Positions 19,955 to 27,868 of a stretch of DNA of 64,000 bases are shown here, piece by piece (positions within the stretch are counted from its first letter, which is position 1; each line of letters starts with the position of its first letter). The position numbers were made by a program, and so were the translations under genes. The stretch is from CAIRDP01 sp037138335 (GTDB lineage: Bacteria > Bacteroidota > Bacteroidia > Bacteroidales > FEN-979): assembly GCA_037138335.1 (NCBI GenBank), contig JBAXIO010000010.1, positions 1 to 64,000 on the forward strand, written 5' to 3'. The notes beneath the pieces are model-generated. The model was given only the letters and a program-made list of their open reading frames with translations, had not been told where the DNA came from and made no database searches.

Positions 19955-19989
19955 GAAAAAAACCCCCGGGCTTTGAGGCCCGGGGGTTT
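19955..19989 (-). terminator. Rho-independent terminator of the PepSY-like gene
   Basis: A 12-bp perfect stem AAACCCCCGGGC/GCCCGGGGGTTT (19960-19971 and 19978-19989) encloses a 6-nt loop; the A-run at 19955-19961 gives a U-tract on the minus strand. It lies about 22 bp after the stop of the PepSY-like gene. Confidence 0.85.
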
Positions 19990-20011
19990 ATCGGATTATC
20001 AAGATTGAGGA

Positions 20012-20797
20012 TTATTGTGAGCAGACAAGGGTCCCGTCGGCCAGCAGATGTACTTTCAAGTGGCTCCTGTCGAGCCGCAAGTACACCATATACTGCACGC
20101 TGTTATCGGCCAGGATATATTTCTCTGCTGCATTGCAGACTTCATAGGATGAATAATTCGCCGTTATGTAATCCTTCACAGCCTGTGGCACATCCGAATA
20201 CCGGAACCTGGATGCCTGTAACAGGTAAATATCTGTGGCACTGAAGATAAGCTTGATCGGTGGTACCGTATCCTGTTTGCCTATCATGACTTCCTTCACC
20301 CGGCCGTCCACGCAAAGTGAATCATAGTCGGCATTCAGAATGGTATAACCGGTAAAGTTAGCCGCGATGAAACTTTTAATTACTGAAGATAATGAATCCA
20401 CCGGGATGCCATGCCCCCCGTGATGCCCTCCGCCATGATGGCCATGATGGTGCCAGCAATGTATAGTGTCACCGTGGATGGAGTCACCCGGGATCGTATC
20501 GCCGGGATGGCCTCCATTATGGAAGTGCCGGCCGTCGCCAAGGTAATTGCCGTCGGAGGTAAATGCAAGTTCTTCGGTAGTATTTAATGCAACAACAAAT
20601 TTAGCGCTTGAATTTGCCAGCACCAGGATATAGTCTATGGTTGCATCAGGATAATTGGTTTCAACATAAGTTGTTGCCTTTGTGGGCAGTGAGGTTGCCT
20701 GATTTGTTTGTGCAGTTGTGCCTGTCTGGTCTTTCTTGCTGCATGCGCCCATTGCGATCAATGCAGTGACAAGCATAAGAAACATTGCTTTTTTCAT
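20012..20797 (-). CDS. PepSY-like lipoprotein with His-rich linker
   Basis: 261 aa. The lipoprotein signal ends in AMGAC. Two PepSY-like (DUF2874-type) modules are visible: about residues 38-90 (TYVETNYPDATIDYILV) and 140-260 (IKSFIAANFTGYTILNADYD, then VKDYITANYSSYEVCNAAEK). Between them lies a striking His/Gly linker (about residues 92-130) with HHHGHHGGGHHGGHG and paired GDTI/GDSI repeats. PepSY-like domains are periplasmic modules of uncertain function. The His-rich stretch suggests divalent metal binding (Zn, Ni or Cu), which is inference. The gene is monocistronic and ends at a strong terminator. Confidence 0.75.
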   Translation of the reverse strand: MKKAMFLMLVTALIAMGACSKKDQTGTTAQTNQATSLPTKATTYVETNYPDATIDYILVLANSSAKFVVALNTTEELAFTSDGNYLGDGRHFHNGGHPGDTIPGDSIHGDTIHCWHHHGHHGGGHHGGHGIPVDSLSSVIKSFIAANFTGYTILNADYDSLCVDGRVKEVMIGKQDTVPPIKLIFSATDIYLLQASRFRYSDVPQAVKDYITANYSSYEVCNAAEKYILADNSVQYMVYLRLDRSHLKVHLLADGTLVCSQ

Positions 20798-21007
20798 CGG
20801 TTTAAAAGTTTTTGTTAGGCCTTTATTTATCGCATCGAGGCATGGCGTCCGATTCTCAGAGATGATTTCAGAACAGGATGTAATGATGCTTCATGTACTT
20901 ATGTTTAATGTATTAACCCTGAAAATTAAAAAGGTTGCTTCTATTTTTCATTACTTTGTAACTTTCATTGTTAAATCGGGTCTATTGTTGAATTATAATT
21001 TATCGAT

Positions 21008-24000
21008 ATGAAAAAAATCTTCGGCTTCATCTTTTTTTTCGGCCTGGCATCCATAGCCATCGGCCAGGACAATCCGCTCTGGATGCGGTATACCGCAATT
21101 TCTCCTGATGGCCAGACCATCCTTTTCTGTTATAAAGGCGACATTTGGTCGGTGCCTTCTGCAGGCGGGACGGCAGTTCCGCTAACCCTTACCGATTCAT
21201 ATGAATATTCCCCGGTATGGAGCCATGACGGAAAAACCATTGCTTTTGCCTCTGACCGTAACGGGAACTTCGATATTTTCATCATGCCGGCATCAGGAGG
21301 TGAAGCGAAGCGGCTTACCTGGAATTCAAATAAGGAGGTACCAAGCAGTTTTACTGCCAATGACAAGGACGTCATCTTTTCAGCCTACCGCCAGGATATC
21401 TCAACGAATGCCCAGTTCCCCATTTCACTGATGAGCGAACTTTACACTGTGCCTGTTGCCGGGGGGAAGGTATCACAATTGCTCCCTACGCCGGCGCTTG
21501 AAGCCACGCCCTCATCCACAGGCGATAAAATTATTTTTGAAGACATCAAAGGTTATGAAAACGAATGGCGCAAGCATCATACTTCGGCCATAGCCCGTGA
21601 CATCTGGGTTTACGATTTCAACTCGGCAAAATATACAAAGCTCACCAGCTTCAACGGCGAGGACCGTAACCCCGTTTTCGATGCCAATGATAAGGATTTC
21701 TATTACCTGAGTGAACAAAGCGGGTCCTTTAACGTCTATAAAAGCTCGCTTTCTGATCCTTCCAGGTCAGCCGCTCTTACGCATTTTTCGAAAAACCCGG
21801 TACGTTTCCTTACCCGGGCTAAAAATAATTTGCTCTGCTTTACTTACGATGGGGAGATCTATACCTTGCAGCCCGGAAGTGAACCGAAAAAGGTGAGTGT
21901 GAAGATCAATGCCGACGGCCGCAGTGCGCAGGAACGAATAACCCCTGTAAATGACGGGTTCACCGAAATGAGGCTTTCACCCAATGGGAAAGAATACGTA
22001 TATGTTTTTCGCGGGGAGATCTTCGTTACCAGTGTCGACGGTGGGATTACCAAGCGGATTACCAATACCCCTTACCAGGAACGCAGCGTGAGCTTCAGCC
22101 CCGACGGCCGTTCCCTGGTGTATGCAGCAGAGGTGAACAACAGCTGGGATGTTTTTACAAAGTCAATTATACGTAAAGAGGAACCTTATTTTTATGCCTC
22201 GACCGTATTAAAAGAGGAAGCTCTGGTTGCCACCGAAGCAGAGGAATACCAGCCTGAATATTCCCCCGATGGCAAGGAAGTGGCTTACCTTGAGAACAGG
22301 GTTGTGCTCAAAGTCATCAACCTGGCCAGTAAAAAGACAAGGGCGATCATGCCCCCAAACGTGAATTACTCCTATGCCGACGGCGACCAGTATTACCAGT
22401 GGTCTCCCGACAGCAAATGGTTCCTGGTGCAGTTTTCTTATCCCGACAGGATTTTCACGCCTGAAATCGGACTTGTTTCTGCCGATGGCAGCGGAGAGAT
22501 CCATAACCTCACACTTAGCGGCTATAATGATTATGTCCCCAAATGGTCGGTTGACGGTAAGATGTTCATCTGGGGAAGCGACCGTGAGGGTACCCGCGAC
22601 CAGGGAGGGAACCTTTCAAGTGATGACGTCTTTGCCATGTTCTTTACCAGGGCCGCCTTCGACAGGTTCAAACTCTCGAAGGAAGAACTGGTCCTTGTAA
22701 AAGAACAGGAAGAAAAAGCAGAGAAGGATAAAAAGAAAGCTGAAGAAAAGGCAAAAACCGATTCAAAGGAAAAAGCCGGGTCCGATAAAAAGGCTAAAAC
22801 CGATACTGCCGTAAAGGATTCTTCAAAGGTGAAGGTGGTTATCGACTGGGAAAACCTCAGCGAGCGCAAGGCCAAACTCACCCTTCACACTTCCCCGGCC
22901 AGCGACTGGCTGCTTTCAAAAGACTGCGAAAAGCTATATTACCTCACCAGTTTTGAGAAGGATAACGACCTCTGGATGACCGACCTCAGGGCTAAGGAAA
23001 CCAAATTGTTTGCAAAGATCGGGGCTAAAAGCGCAAGCATACAACTCTCTTCCGACGGCAAATTTATTTTAATGCTTGCCGATGGCAAACCCATGAAGAT
23101 CGACGCCGAAAGCGGAAAAGCGGAACCTCTTAAAACCTCGGGTGAAATGCTGATCAAACCCGCCGATGAACGGTCCTATATTTTCGACCACGCCTGGAGA
23201 CAGTTCAAAGAGAAATTTTACGTAGTTGATATGCAAGGCGTTGACTGGGATTATTATTACAAGGTCTATAAGAAATTCCTTCCATACGTAAATAATAATT
23301 ATGATTTCGCTGAAATGCTCAGCGAGATGCTTGGCGAAATGAATGCTTCCCATACCGGATGCGGTTTCCGTGCAGGCAGGCCGAATACCGACCAGACTGC
23401 CGACCTCGGGCTTTTCTTTGACTACGCATTTCAGGGCCAGGGATTAAAGATATCGGAGATTGTTGAAGGCGGACCTCTTGATAAGGCTGTTTCGAAAGTT
23501 AAGGCAGGCAACATCATCGAGAAGATCGACGGCCTTGAGCTTAAAGACACCATGGATTTTTACTCTGTACTTAACCGCAAGACCAGCAAACTCACCCTTC
23601 TTTCCATGTATAATCCCACCTCCGGCGAACGCTGGGAAGAAAGCGTAAAGCCCGTCAGCTTAGGCGAAGCCAATGAACTCCTGTATAAACGCTGGGTGAA
23701 GAACCGCCGGCTTGAAGTGGAAAAGCTCTCGGGCGGGAAGATCGGTTACGTGCACGTACGTTCCATGGATGACGCCAGCATGAGGGTGGTGTTCGAAGAA
23801 GCACTGGGGCGTAATTTTGAAAAGAAAGCCCTTATCGTCGATACCCGCTTCAACGGGGGAGGTAACATCCATGAACAGCTGTCGGATTTCCTGAGCGGAA
23901 AAAAGTATATCGATATTATTCCCCACGGGCAGTATATAGGCTCGGAACCTACCGACAAATGGGTAAAACCTTCTATCGTGCTGATAGGCGAAAGTAATTA

Positions 24001-24280
24001 TTCCGATGCTCATTTGTTCCCGGTTGCTTACAAGCTCAAGAACATAGGTAAGACCGTGGGCATGCCTGTTCCCGGTACCGGCACCTTTGTCTGGTGGGAA
24101 AGCCAGATAGATCCGACCCTTGTTTTTGGCATTCCTATGGGAGGATGGCGTATGCCCGATGGCAGGTTCTGTGAGAATAACCAGCTTGAGCCCGATATAA
24201 AAATTGCCAATGATCCGGGCATTCTATCGTCAGGACATGATCAGCAAATCGAAGCCGCGGTTAAAGAATTATTGAAATAA
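21008..24280 (+). CDS. Tricorn-type protease homologue (S41)
   Basis: 1090 aa. A signal peptide (MKKIFGFIFFFGLASIAIG) is followed by six- and seven-bladed TolB/WD40-like propellers with SPDGQTILF, SHDGKTIAFAS and SPDGRSLVYA repeats (about 30-560), a Lys/Glu-rich linker (about 565-620), a helical domain, a PDZ domain (about 800-880) and a C-terminal S41 catalytic domain. The nucleophile is probably Ser999 in ESNYSDAHLFP; the oxyanion loop is DTRFNGGGNIHE. The archaeal enzyme degrades peptides released by the proteasome; bacterial homologues with signal peptides are presumed periplasmic peptidases. No neighbour points to a specific substrate. Confidence 0.88.
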   Translation: MKKIFGFIFFFGLASIAIGQDNPLWMRYTAISPDGQTILFCYKGDIWSVPSAGGTAVPLTLTDSYEYSPVWSHDGKTIAFASDRNGNFDIFIMPASGGEAKRLTWNSNKEVPSSFTANDKDVIFSAYRQDISTNAQFPISLMSELYTVPVAGGKVSQLLPTPALEATPSSTGDKIIFEDIKGYENEWRKHHTSAIARDIWVYDFNSAKYTKLTSFNGEDRNPVFDANDKDFYYLSEQSGSFNVYKSSLSDPSRSAALTHFSKNPVRFLTRAKNNLLCFTYDGEIYTLQPGSEPKKVSVKINADGRSAQERITPVNDGFTEMRLSPNGKEYVYVFRGEIFVTSVDGGITKRITNTPYQERSVSFSPDGRSLVYAAEVNNSWDVFTKSIIRKEEPYFYASTVLKEEALVATEAEEYQPEYSPDGKEVAYLENRVVLKVINLASKKTRAIMPPNVNYSYADGDQYYQWSPDSKWFLVQFSYPDRIFTPEIGLVSADGSGEIHNLTLSGYNDYVPKWSVDGKMFIWGSDREGTRDQGGNLSSDDVFAMFFTRAAFDRFKLSKEELVLVKEQEEKAEKDKKKAEEKAKTDSKEKAGSDKKAKTDTAVKDSSKVKVVIDWENLSERKAKLTLHTSPASDWLLSKDCEKLYYLTSFEKDNDLWMTDLRAKETKLFAKIGAKSASIQLSSDGKFILMLADGKPMKIDAESGKAEPLKTSGEMLIKPADERSYIFDHAWRQFKEKFYVVDMQGVDWDYYYKVYKKFLPYVNNNYDFAEMLSEMLGEMNASHTGCGFRAGRPNTDQTADLGLFFDYAFQGQGLKISEIVEGGPLDKAVSKVKAGNIIEKIDGLELKDTMDFYSVLNRKTSKLTLLSMYNPTSGERWEESVKPVSLGEANELLYKRWVKNRRLEVEKLSGGKIGYVHVRSMDDASMRVVFEEALGRNFEKKALIVDTRFNGGGNIHEQLSDFLSGKKYIDIIPHGQYIGSEPTDKWVKPSIVLIGESNYSDAHLFPVAYKLKNIGKTVGMPVPGTGTFVWWESQIDPTLVFGIPMGGWRMPDGRFCENNQLEPDIKIANDPGILSSGHDQQIEAAVKELLK

Positions 24281-24303
24281 GGCTGATGGCAATTGAACTT
24301 CCT

Positions 24304-25632
24304 TCATTGGATATATGGAGTTAAATCCACATTGTCCCATGTTTTATTCATTGTAGAATAATCATACCTGAGCCACCATATATTGGTGAGATCGTTAAGG
24401 TCGATGACCACCGAACCAAAAGTCGCATCCTGCTTGCAGTATGCATTGGTCCCGGTGGACTCATATCCGCCGATAAAAACTCCGTTTTCAGCAATGTCGG
24501 TCGATATGATGGTTTTTAATGAATTGATGTCCAGGCCTGATGAATGAGCCGAAAAATAACTTACCAGGTTTGTCCATCGTACCATTCCACGGGCGGGAGT
24601 ATCCAGATCTTTTTCCGGTGCATCAACGGCAGTGGAGGCATTATAGATACTGAGTTTAACTCCATTAATCGCACTGTCAAGAAAGACATTGGTAACACCG
24701 TTAATCCCCTGCCCGAGACTGTTCCGGGTTATTATCCCCACGGCCTTCATCGGGCGTTGCACAACAAATACATTGCCCTTATCGGCTACCCCGAAAAAAG
24801 CAGGAGAAAGCAGTCTCGCCGCTTTCAGGTACTCGGCTGTGGTTTGCGCATCCGTGTTGCTTTTCTCGGTTATTGCATCAAATGCCACATCCATCATGTC
24901 TTTTGAGCCCGGCAGGATATCAGTACCATGATCGGCCGAATTCCCGGTATTATACTCTGTAAATACAACATTATCCAAATTCATCAGGGCGTATCCCTGG
25001 GGAAAACCAACAAACCCGAATGTCGCAATTTTATGATCTCCGTTTGAAGGATTCATTATGGTAATCACACTATTGTAGTCCCTCACTGCAAGGGGTTTTT
25101 GCAGATCAAGGTTCCGTGCAACAATAGTATGCCCACCGGTTGCAGATCCATAAGCCCCTATGAATGTACACGCAGCTCCGGTAATTTCTCCTATATGCCC
25201 GCTGAACATATAATCAAAAGCCAGGCATTGGTCAAGGAGATACGCATTGGTAATGCTCAATCCGCTAGTAAGTGCCTCCCCATCAATAAAATCTTTTATT
25301 TTCTGACTGAGAAACAGTTTGTTCCCTGCTTCCAATGCCCGAATCGTGATAAAATTATAAATAAGCGGATTCGCAGAGCTCCAAACTGAATTATAATAAT
25401 TTGCCCATTGATGAAGCTCGGTTTTCATATGGTAGCCGTATTGCATTCCCATTTCGAGATAGCTTCCTTTCAATGACACGATCCTGATGCCTGCAGGATG
25501 GTAAAATAACATTCCCTGCTCCTGGGAATTGGTATCTGAAGTTTTTTTACAGGAATCGGTACCCAGGCTAAATATAATTCCGGCCCCAATTAAAATGATT
25601 AATAGCCTTCCTCTCCTTATGAAATTTTGCAT
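24304..25632 (-). CDS. C45-like acyltransferase/amidohydrolase (Ntn fold), probable lipoprotein
   Basis: 442 aa. The N terminus MQNFIRRGRLLIILIGAG..SLGTDSC is a hydrophobic export signal with a loose lipobox. The body matches the C45/acyl-CoA:6-aminopenicillanic acid acyltransferase-like Ntn hydrolases: GAACTFIGAYGSATGGH with the candidate autoprocessing Cys155, followed by TIVARNLDLQ. In the family, cleavage before this Cys frees the nucleophile. Here the Cys lies deep in the chain, as in secreted C45 proteins of Bacteroidota. The reaction (amide hydrolysis or acyl transfer) and the substrate are unknown. The ATG at 25632 was preferred to a start 16 codons upstream because of the well-spaced AGGAGG at 25640-25645. 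Confidence 0.72.
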   Translation of the reverse strand: MQNFIRRGRLLIILIGAGIIFSLGTDSCKKTSDTNSQEQGMLFYHPAGIRIVSLKGSYLEMGMQYGYHMKTELHQWANYYNSVWSSANPLIYNFITIRALEAGNKLFLSQKIKDFIDGEALTSGLSITNAYLLDQCLAFDYMFSGHIGEITGAACTFIGAYGSATGGHTIVARNLDLQKPLAVRDYNSVITIMNPSNGDHKIATFGFVGFPQGYALMNLDNVVFTEYNTGNSADHGTDILPGSKDMMDVAFDAITEKSNTDAQTTAEYLKAARLLSPAFFGVADKGNVFVVQRPMKAVGIITRNSLGQGINGVTNVFLDSAINGVKLSIYNASTAVDAPEKDLDTPARGMVRWTNLVSYFSAHSSGLDINSLKTIISTDIAENGVFIGGYESTGTNAYCKQDATFGSVVIDLNDLTNIWWLRYDYSTMNKTWDNVDLTPYIQ

Positions 25633-25639
25633 TGCCAGA

Positions 25640-25645
25640 TCCTCC
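25640..25645 (-). promoter_or_regulatory. Consensus Shine-Dalgarno site
   Basis: AGGAGG on the minus strand, 7 nt from the ATG at 25632. Such a strong site is unusual in Bacteroidota and supports that start codon for the C45-like gene. Confidence 0.6.
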
Positions 25646-25792
25646 TGTGATTTTTTTCTGCGTATGAATATTAAAGACAAAAGTGAAATGATATTTGATG
25701 CATCTATGTGTAAAGATAATTATTAACCTTCCTTTCACCATTAAATATTTAATTTTCCCACAATTCAGGAATGCAAAACAGAGCAAACAATG

Positions 25793-25823
25793 TGTTGAAA
25801 TATTCAACATGTGTTGAATATTT
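25793..25823 (+). promoter_or_regulatory. Palindromic TGTTGAA array: predicted NtrC-family enhancer site
   Basis: Three interleaved half-sites: TGTTGAA (25793-25799), TTCAACA (25803-25809), TGTTGAA (25812-25818). Positions 25798-25809 and 25812-25823 form a perfect 12-bp inverted repeat (left arm AAATATTCAACA) with a 2-nt centre. The array lies about 150-180 bp upstream of a sigma-54-like promoter and in front of a locus encoding a sigma-54 activator. The activator is inferred to be the regulator encoded at 29533-30873. Confidence 0.55.
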
Positions 25824-25891
25824 ATACACACTTCCTATTTGTGCTCATTTTCAGCTTTTTAAATGGATGAAAAATTTCAGCTGTTTATTTT

Positions 25892-25898
25892 TTCAACA
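25892..25898 (+). promoter_or_regulatory. Additional TTCAACA half-site
   Basis: A fourth copy of the half-site found in the palindromic array, about 80 bp nearer the sigma-54-like promoter. A single 7-mer is weak alone; its relevance rests on the neighbouring palindromes. Confidence 0.25.
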
Positions 25899-25973
25899 CT
25901 TGCTGGGTTTATTAAATAAATATACATTTCTTCATCTACTTGATTTTCTTATACTTAACCAGCTCTTTTTGGT

Positions 25974-25990
25974 TTGGCATTATTATTGAT
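25974..25990 (+). promoter_or_regulatory. Sigma-54 (-24/-12) promoter of the solute-binding/H-like fusion gene
   Basis: TTGGCAT-N5-TTGAT fits TTGGCAC-N5-TTGCW with correct spacing: GG at -24 and the TTG at -12 are kept, while the final GC is GA. The ATG at 26028 is about 38 nt downstream of the -12 element. The remaining intergenic DNA from 25633 to 26027 is AT-rich, holds the enhancer-like array, and has no convincing gene. Confidence 0.6.
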
Positions 25991-26027
25991 AATAGTATAG
26001 GTGATATGAATCAGAAATTATAAAGCC

Positions 26028-27722
26028 ATGAAAACCAAACTTATCCCCATCCTCTGCTTGCTGGTAATCTTTTGTTGCAGCAACCTCAGCAGTAAAGAAG
26101 TTAACAGTAAAATCCTTCAGCCCTCATCGGGCTCAATAAGCGTTTACAGCAGTCCTGAGCTTTATAACCTGGCCACCAGGTGGGCGGATGAGTATGCTGT
26201 TGCAAATCCCGGGCATAAGGTCAACGTAATTAAAACTGAAGAATCGGAAATAAATTCCTTAGTAAATAATGGGGAGAATATCTGTTTCGTATCGAACGAA
26301 AAAATTGCATCGGCAAAACAGGGACCGGTTTTCCAGCTTGTAGTCGGGCGGGAAATTATCGTTCCTGTCATCAGTTCGAAGAATCCCTTTCTGAAAGAAA
26401 TCATCGAGAAAGGCATTTCACGTGAAGCCTTAGCCCAGAGCCTTCAGGCTCCCGGTAAAATGAAATGGGGGACTTTGCTCAATAATGGGCAGTCGGCCCC
26501 GGTTAGGTACTTTATCCTTGATGATGATTTTACAAAAGAAGGGGTCCGTGGTTTCGTTAAAACCGATCAGGCCTTCATCAGCGCATGGAAAAGTGAAGAC
26601 TCAAAAGCATTGATCTCTTCTATTCAAAATGATCCGTATGCAATCGGATTTTGCAGGATGACCGATATTCTCGCTCCTAATACTTCATCGTTCACCGAAA
26701 ACATCCTTCTGATGCCAATTGATAAAAACAGTAACGGCAAGATGGATTATATGGAGAAGATCTATGACAATTTCCAGGATTTCACCAGGGGTGTTTGGAT
26801 AGGGAAATATCCAAAAGCATTAACCAATAGCATTTACTGCATTTCAAAAACAAAACCTGCAGGCGAGTCTGAGATTGCTTTCATGAACTGGGTCCTTACT
26901 TCCGGCCAAGCCTTACTTCCGGCTAACGGGTATTCCGACCTGGTAAATTACGAGAGGCAATCGCAAATGGACAAACTGATGGTTACACCCCTTTACGCTG
27001 AGGCCCCGCAGAAAACGAATTCGACCGCCAGGACGGTTTTACTGATCCTGGTCATTCTGGTGGCAATCAGTTTCGCCCTGGACCTGGTTTTAAGGAAATA
27101 CAGGAATACAAGAATGCAACAGAGCGAGACCCGGCCTGGGAAACCCCGGGTATTTGATGAAAAGTCCCTGGATATTCCCAAAGGCCTGTATTTTGACAAA
27201 TCCCATACCTGGGCATTTATGGAGCAGGATGGGACCGTAAAAGTTGGAGTCGATGATTTCATTCAGCATGTCACCGGCACCATCACCAGCATTGGAATGA
27301 AAAACCACGGGATGAGGATCAAAAAAGGGGATCAGCTTTGCATTCTCATTCAGAAAGGGAAACAACTGATTCTTCATGCCCCTGTTTCAGGAACTATAAT
27401 GGAACATAATTCAGACTTGTCGGTTGATTCTTCACTGATCAACAACTCCCCCTATTCAAAGGGATGGGTTTACAAGATCAAACCGGATAACTGGTCGAGG
27501 GAGATTGAATTTTTGTCAATGGCCGATAAATATAAATCCTGGTTAAGCAATGAGTTTACCCGTCTCCGTGATTTTCTTGCCTCTTCTTTGCAGGCAACAG
27601 CTCCGCAATATGCAGGGATCATCCTCCAGGACGGAGGGGCGCTTCATGATAATTTTCTTGCCGATTTCGGTCCTGAAACATGGGAAGATTTCCAAACAAA
27701 GTTCATCAATACTTCAATATAG
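26028..27722 (+). CDS. Solute-binding domain - TM - glycine-cleavage-H-like fusion protein
   Basis: 564 aa. After a signal sequence (MKTKLIPILCLLVIFCC) there is a PstS-like periplasmic solute-binding domain (about 35-315; ISVYSSPELYNLATRWADEY, GENICFVSNEKI, YAIGFCRMTD). One transmembrane helix follows (about 333-353), then a predicted cytoplasmic GcvH-like domain (about 383-500): FDKSHTWAFMEQDGTVKVGV, LHAPVSGTIMEHN, YSKGWVYKIKP. Aligned to GcvH, the lipoyl-Lys position in ESVKAAS falls in IQKGKQL and is Gly, with Lys on either side, so a normal lipoyl carrier role is unlikely. No gcvT or gcvP is near. I infer a transmembrane sensor/adaptor joining an external ligand to the adjacent histidine kinase. 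Confidence 0.8.
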   Translation: MKTKLIPILCLLVIFCCSNLSSKEVNSKILQPSSGSISVYSSPELYNLATRWADEYAVANPGHKVNVIKTEESEINSLVNNGENICFVSNEKIASAKQGPVFQLVVGREIIVPVISSKNPFLKEIIEKGISREALAQSLQAPGKMKWGTLLNNGQSAPVRYFILDDDFTKEGVRGFVKTDQAFISAWKSEDSKALISSIQNDPYAIGFCRMTDILAPNTSSFTENILLMPIDKNSNGKMDYMEKIYDNFQDFTRGVWIGKYPKALTNSIYCISKTKPAGESEIAFMNWVLTSGQALLPANGYSDLVNYERQSQMDKLMVTPLYAEAPQKTNSTARTVLLILVILVAISFALDLVLRKYRNTRMQQSETRPGKPRVFDEKSLDIPKGLYFDKSHTWAFMEQDGTVKVGVDDFIQHVTGTITSIGMKNHGMRIKKGDQLCILIQKGKQLILHAPVSGTIMEHNSDLSVDSSLINNSPYSKGWVYKIKPDNWSREIEFLSMADKYKSWLSNEFTRLRDFLASSLQATAPQYAGIILQDGGALHDNFLADFGPETWEDFQTKFINTSI

Positions 27723-27812
27723 GCAGGGAACTGAAAGCATTCTTAAACCCTCAGAAGGACCTGGTTAATCGGGAAGGACGGTAAAAACCCGGTTCAGAAA
27801 TAAAGAATCAGT

Positions 27813-27846
27813 AAAAAAACCGGTGTCAAATCACCGGTTTTTTTTT
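27813..27846 (+). terminator. Intrinsic terminator or attenuator between fusion gene and kinase
   Basis: The stem ACCGGTG/CACCGGT with a TCAAAT loop is extended by A7/T7 pairing (27813-27825 and 27832-27844) and followed by more T. The T-run ends only about 22 nt before the kinase ATG, leaving little room for a separate promoter. Confidence 0.8.
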
Positions 27847-27868
27847 ATATTGCAGTGAAAATAATCCT

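Noticed and set aside
20986..20992. A lone TGTTGAA upstream of the tricorn-like gene, as a further activator site
   Set aside because: A single 7-mer is expected by chance; there is no inverted partner and no -24/-12 motif after it.
20718..21011. Open frame of 97 codons upstream of the tricorn-like gene
   Set aside because: It overlaps the start of the PepSY-like gene on the other strand and ends at the tricorn start; the translation shows no coding character.
25771..25989. Short open frames on both strands in the region upstream of the fusion gene
   Set aside because: They overlap the palindromic array and the sigma-54-like promoter, have low-complexity AT-rich translations and no signal or domain.
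26028..27722. Annotating the fusion gene as gcvH or as a phosphate transporter component
   Set aside because: The lipoyl lysine is missing, no gcvT/gcvP or pstCAB genes are nearby, and the two domains are fused across a TM helix.
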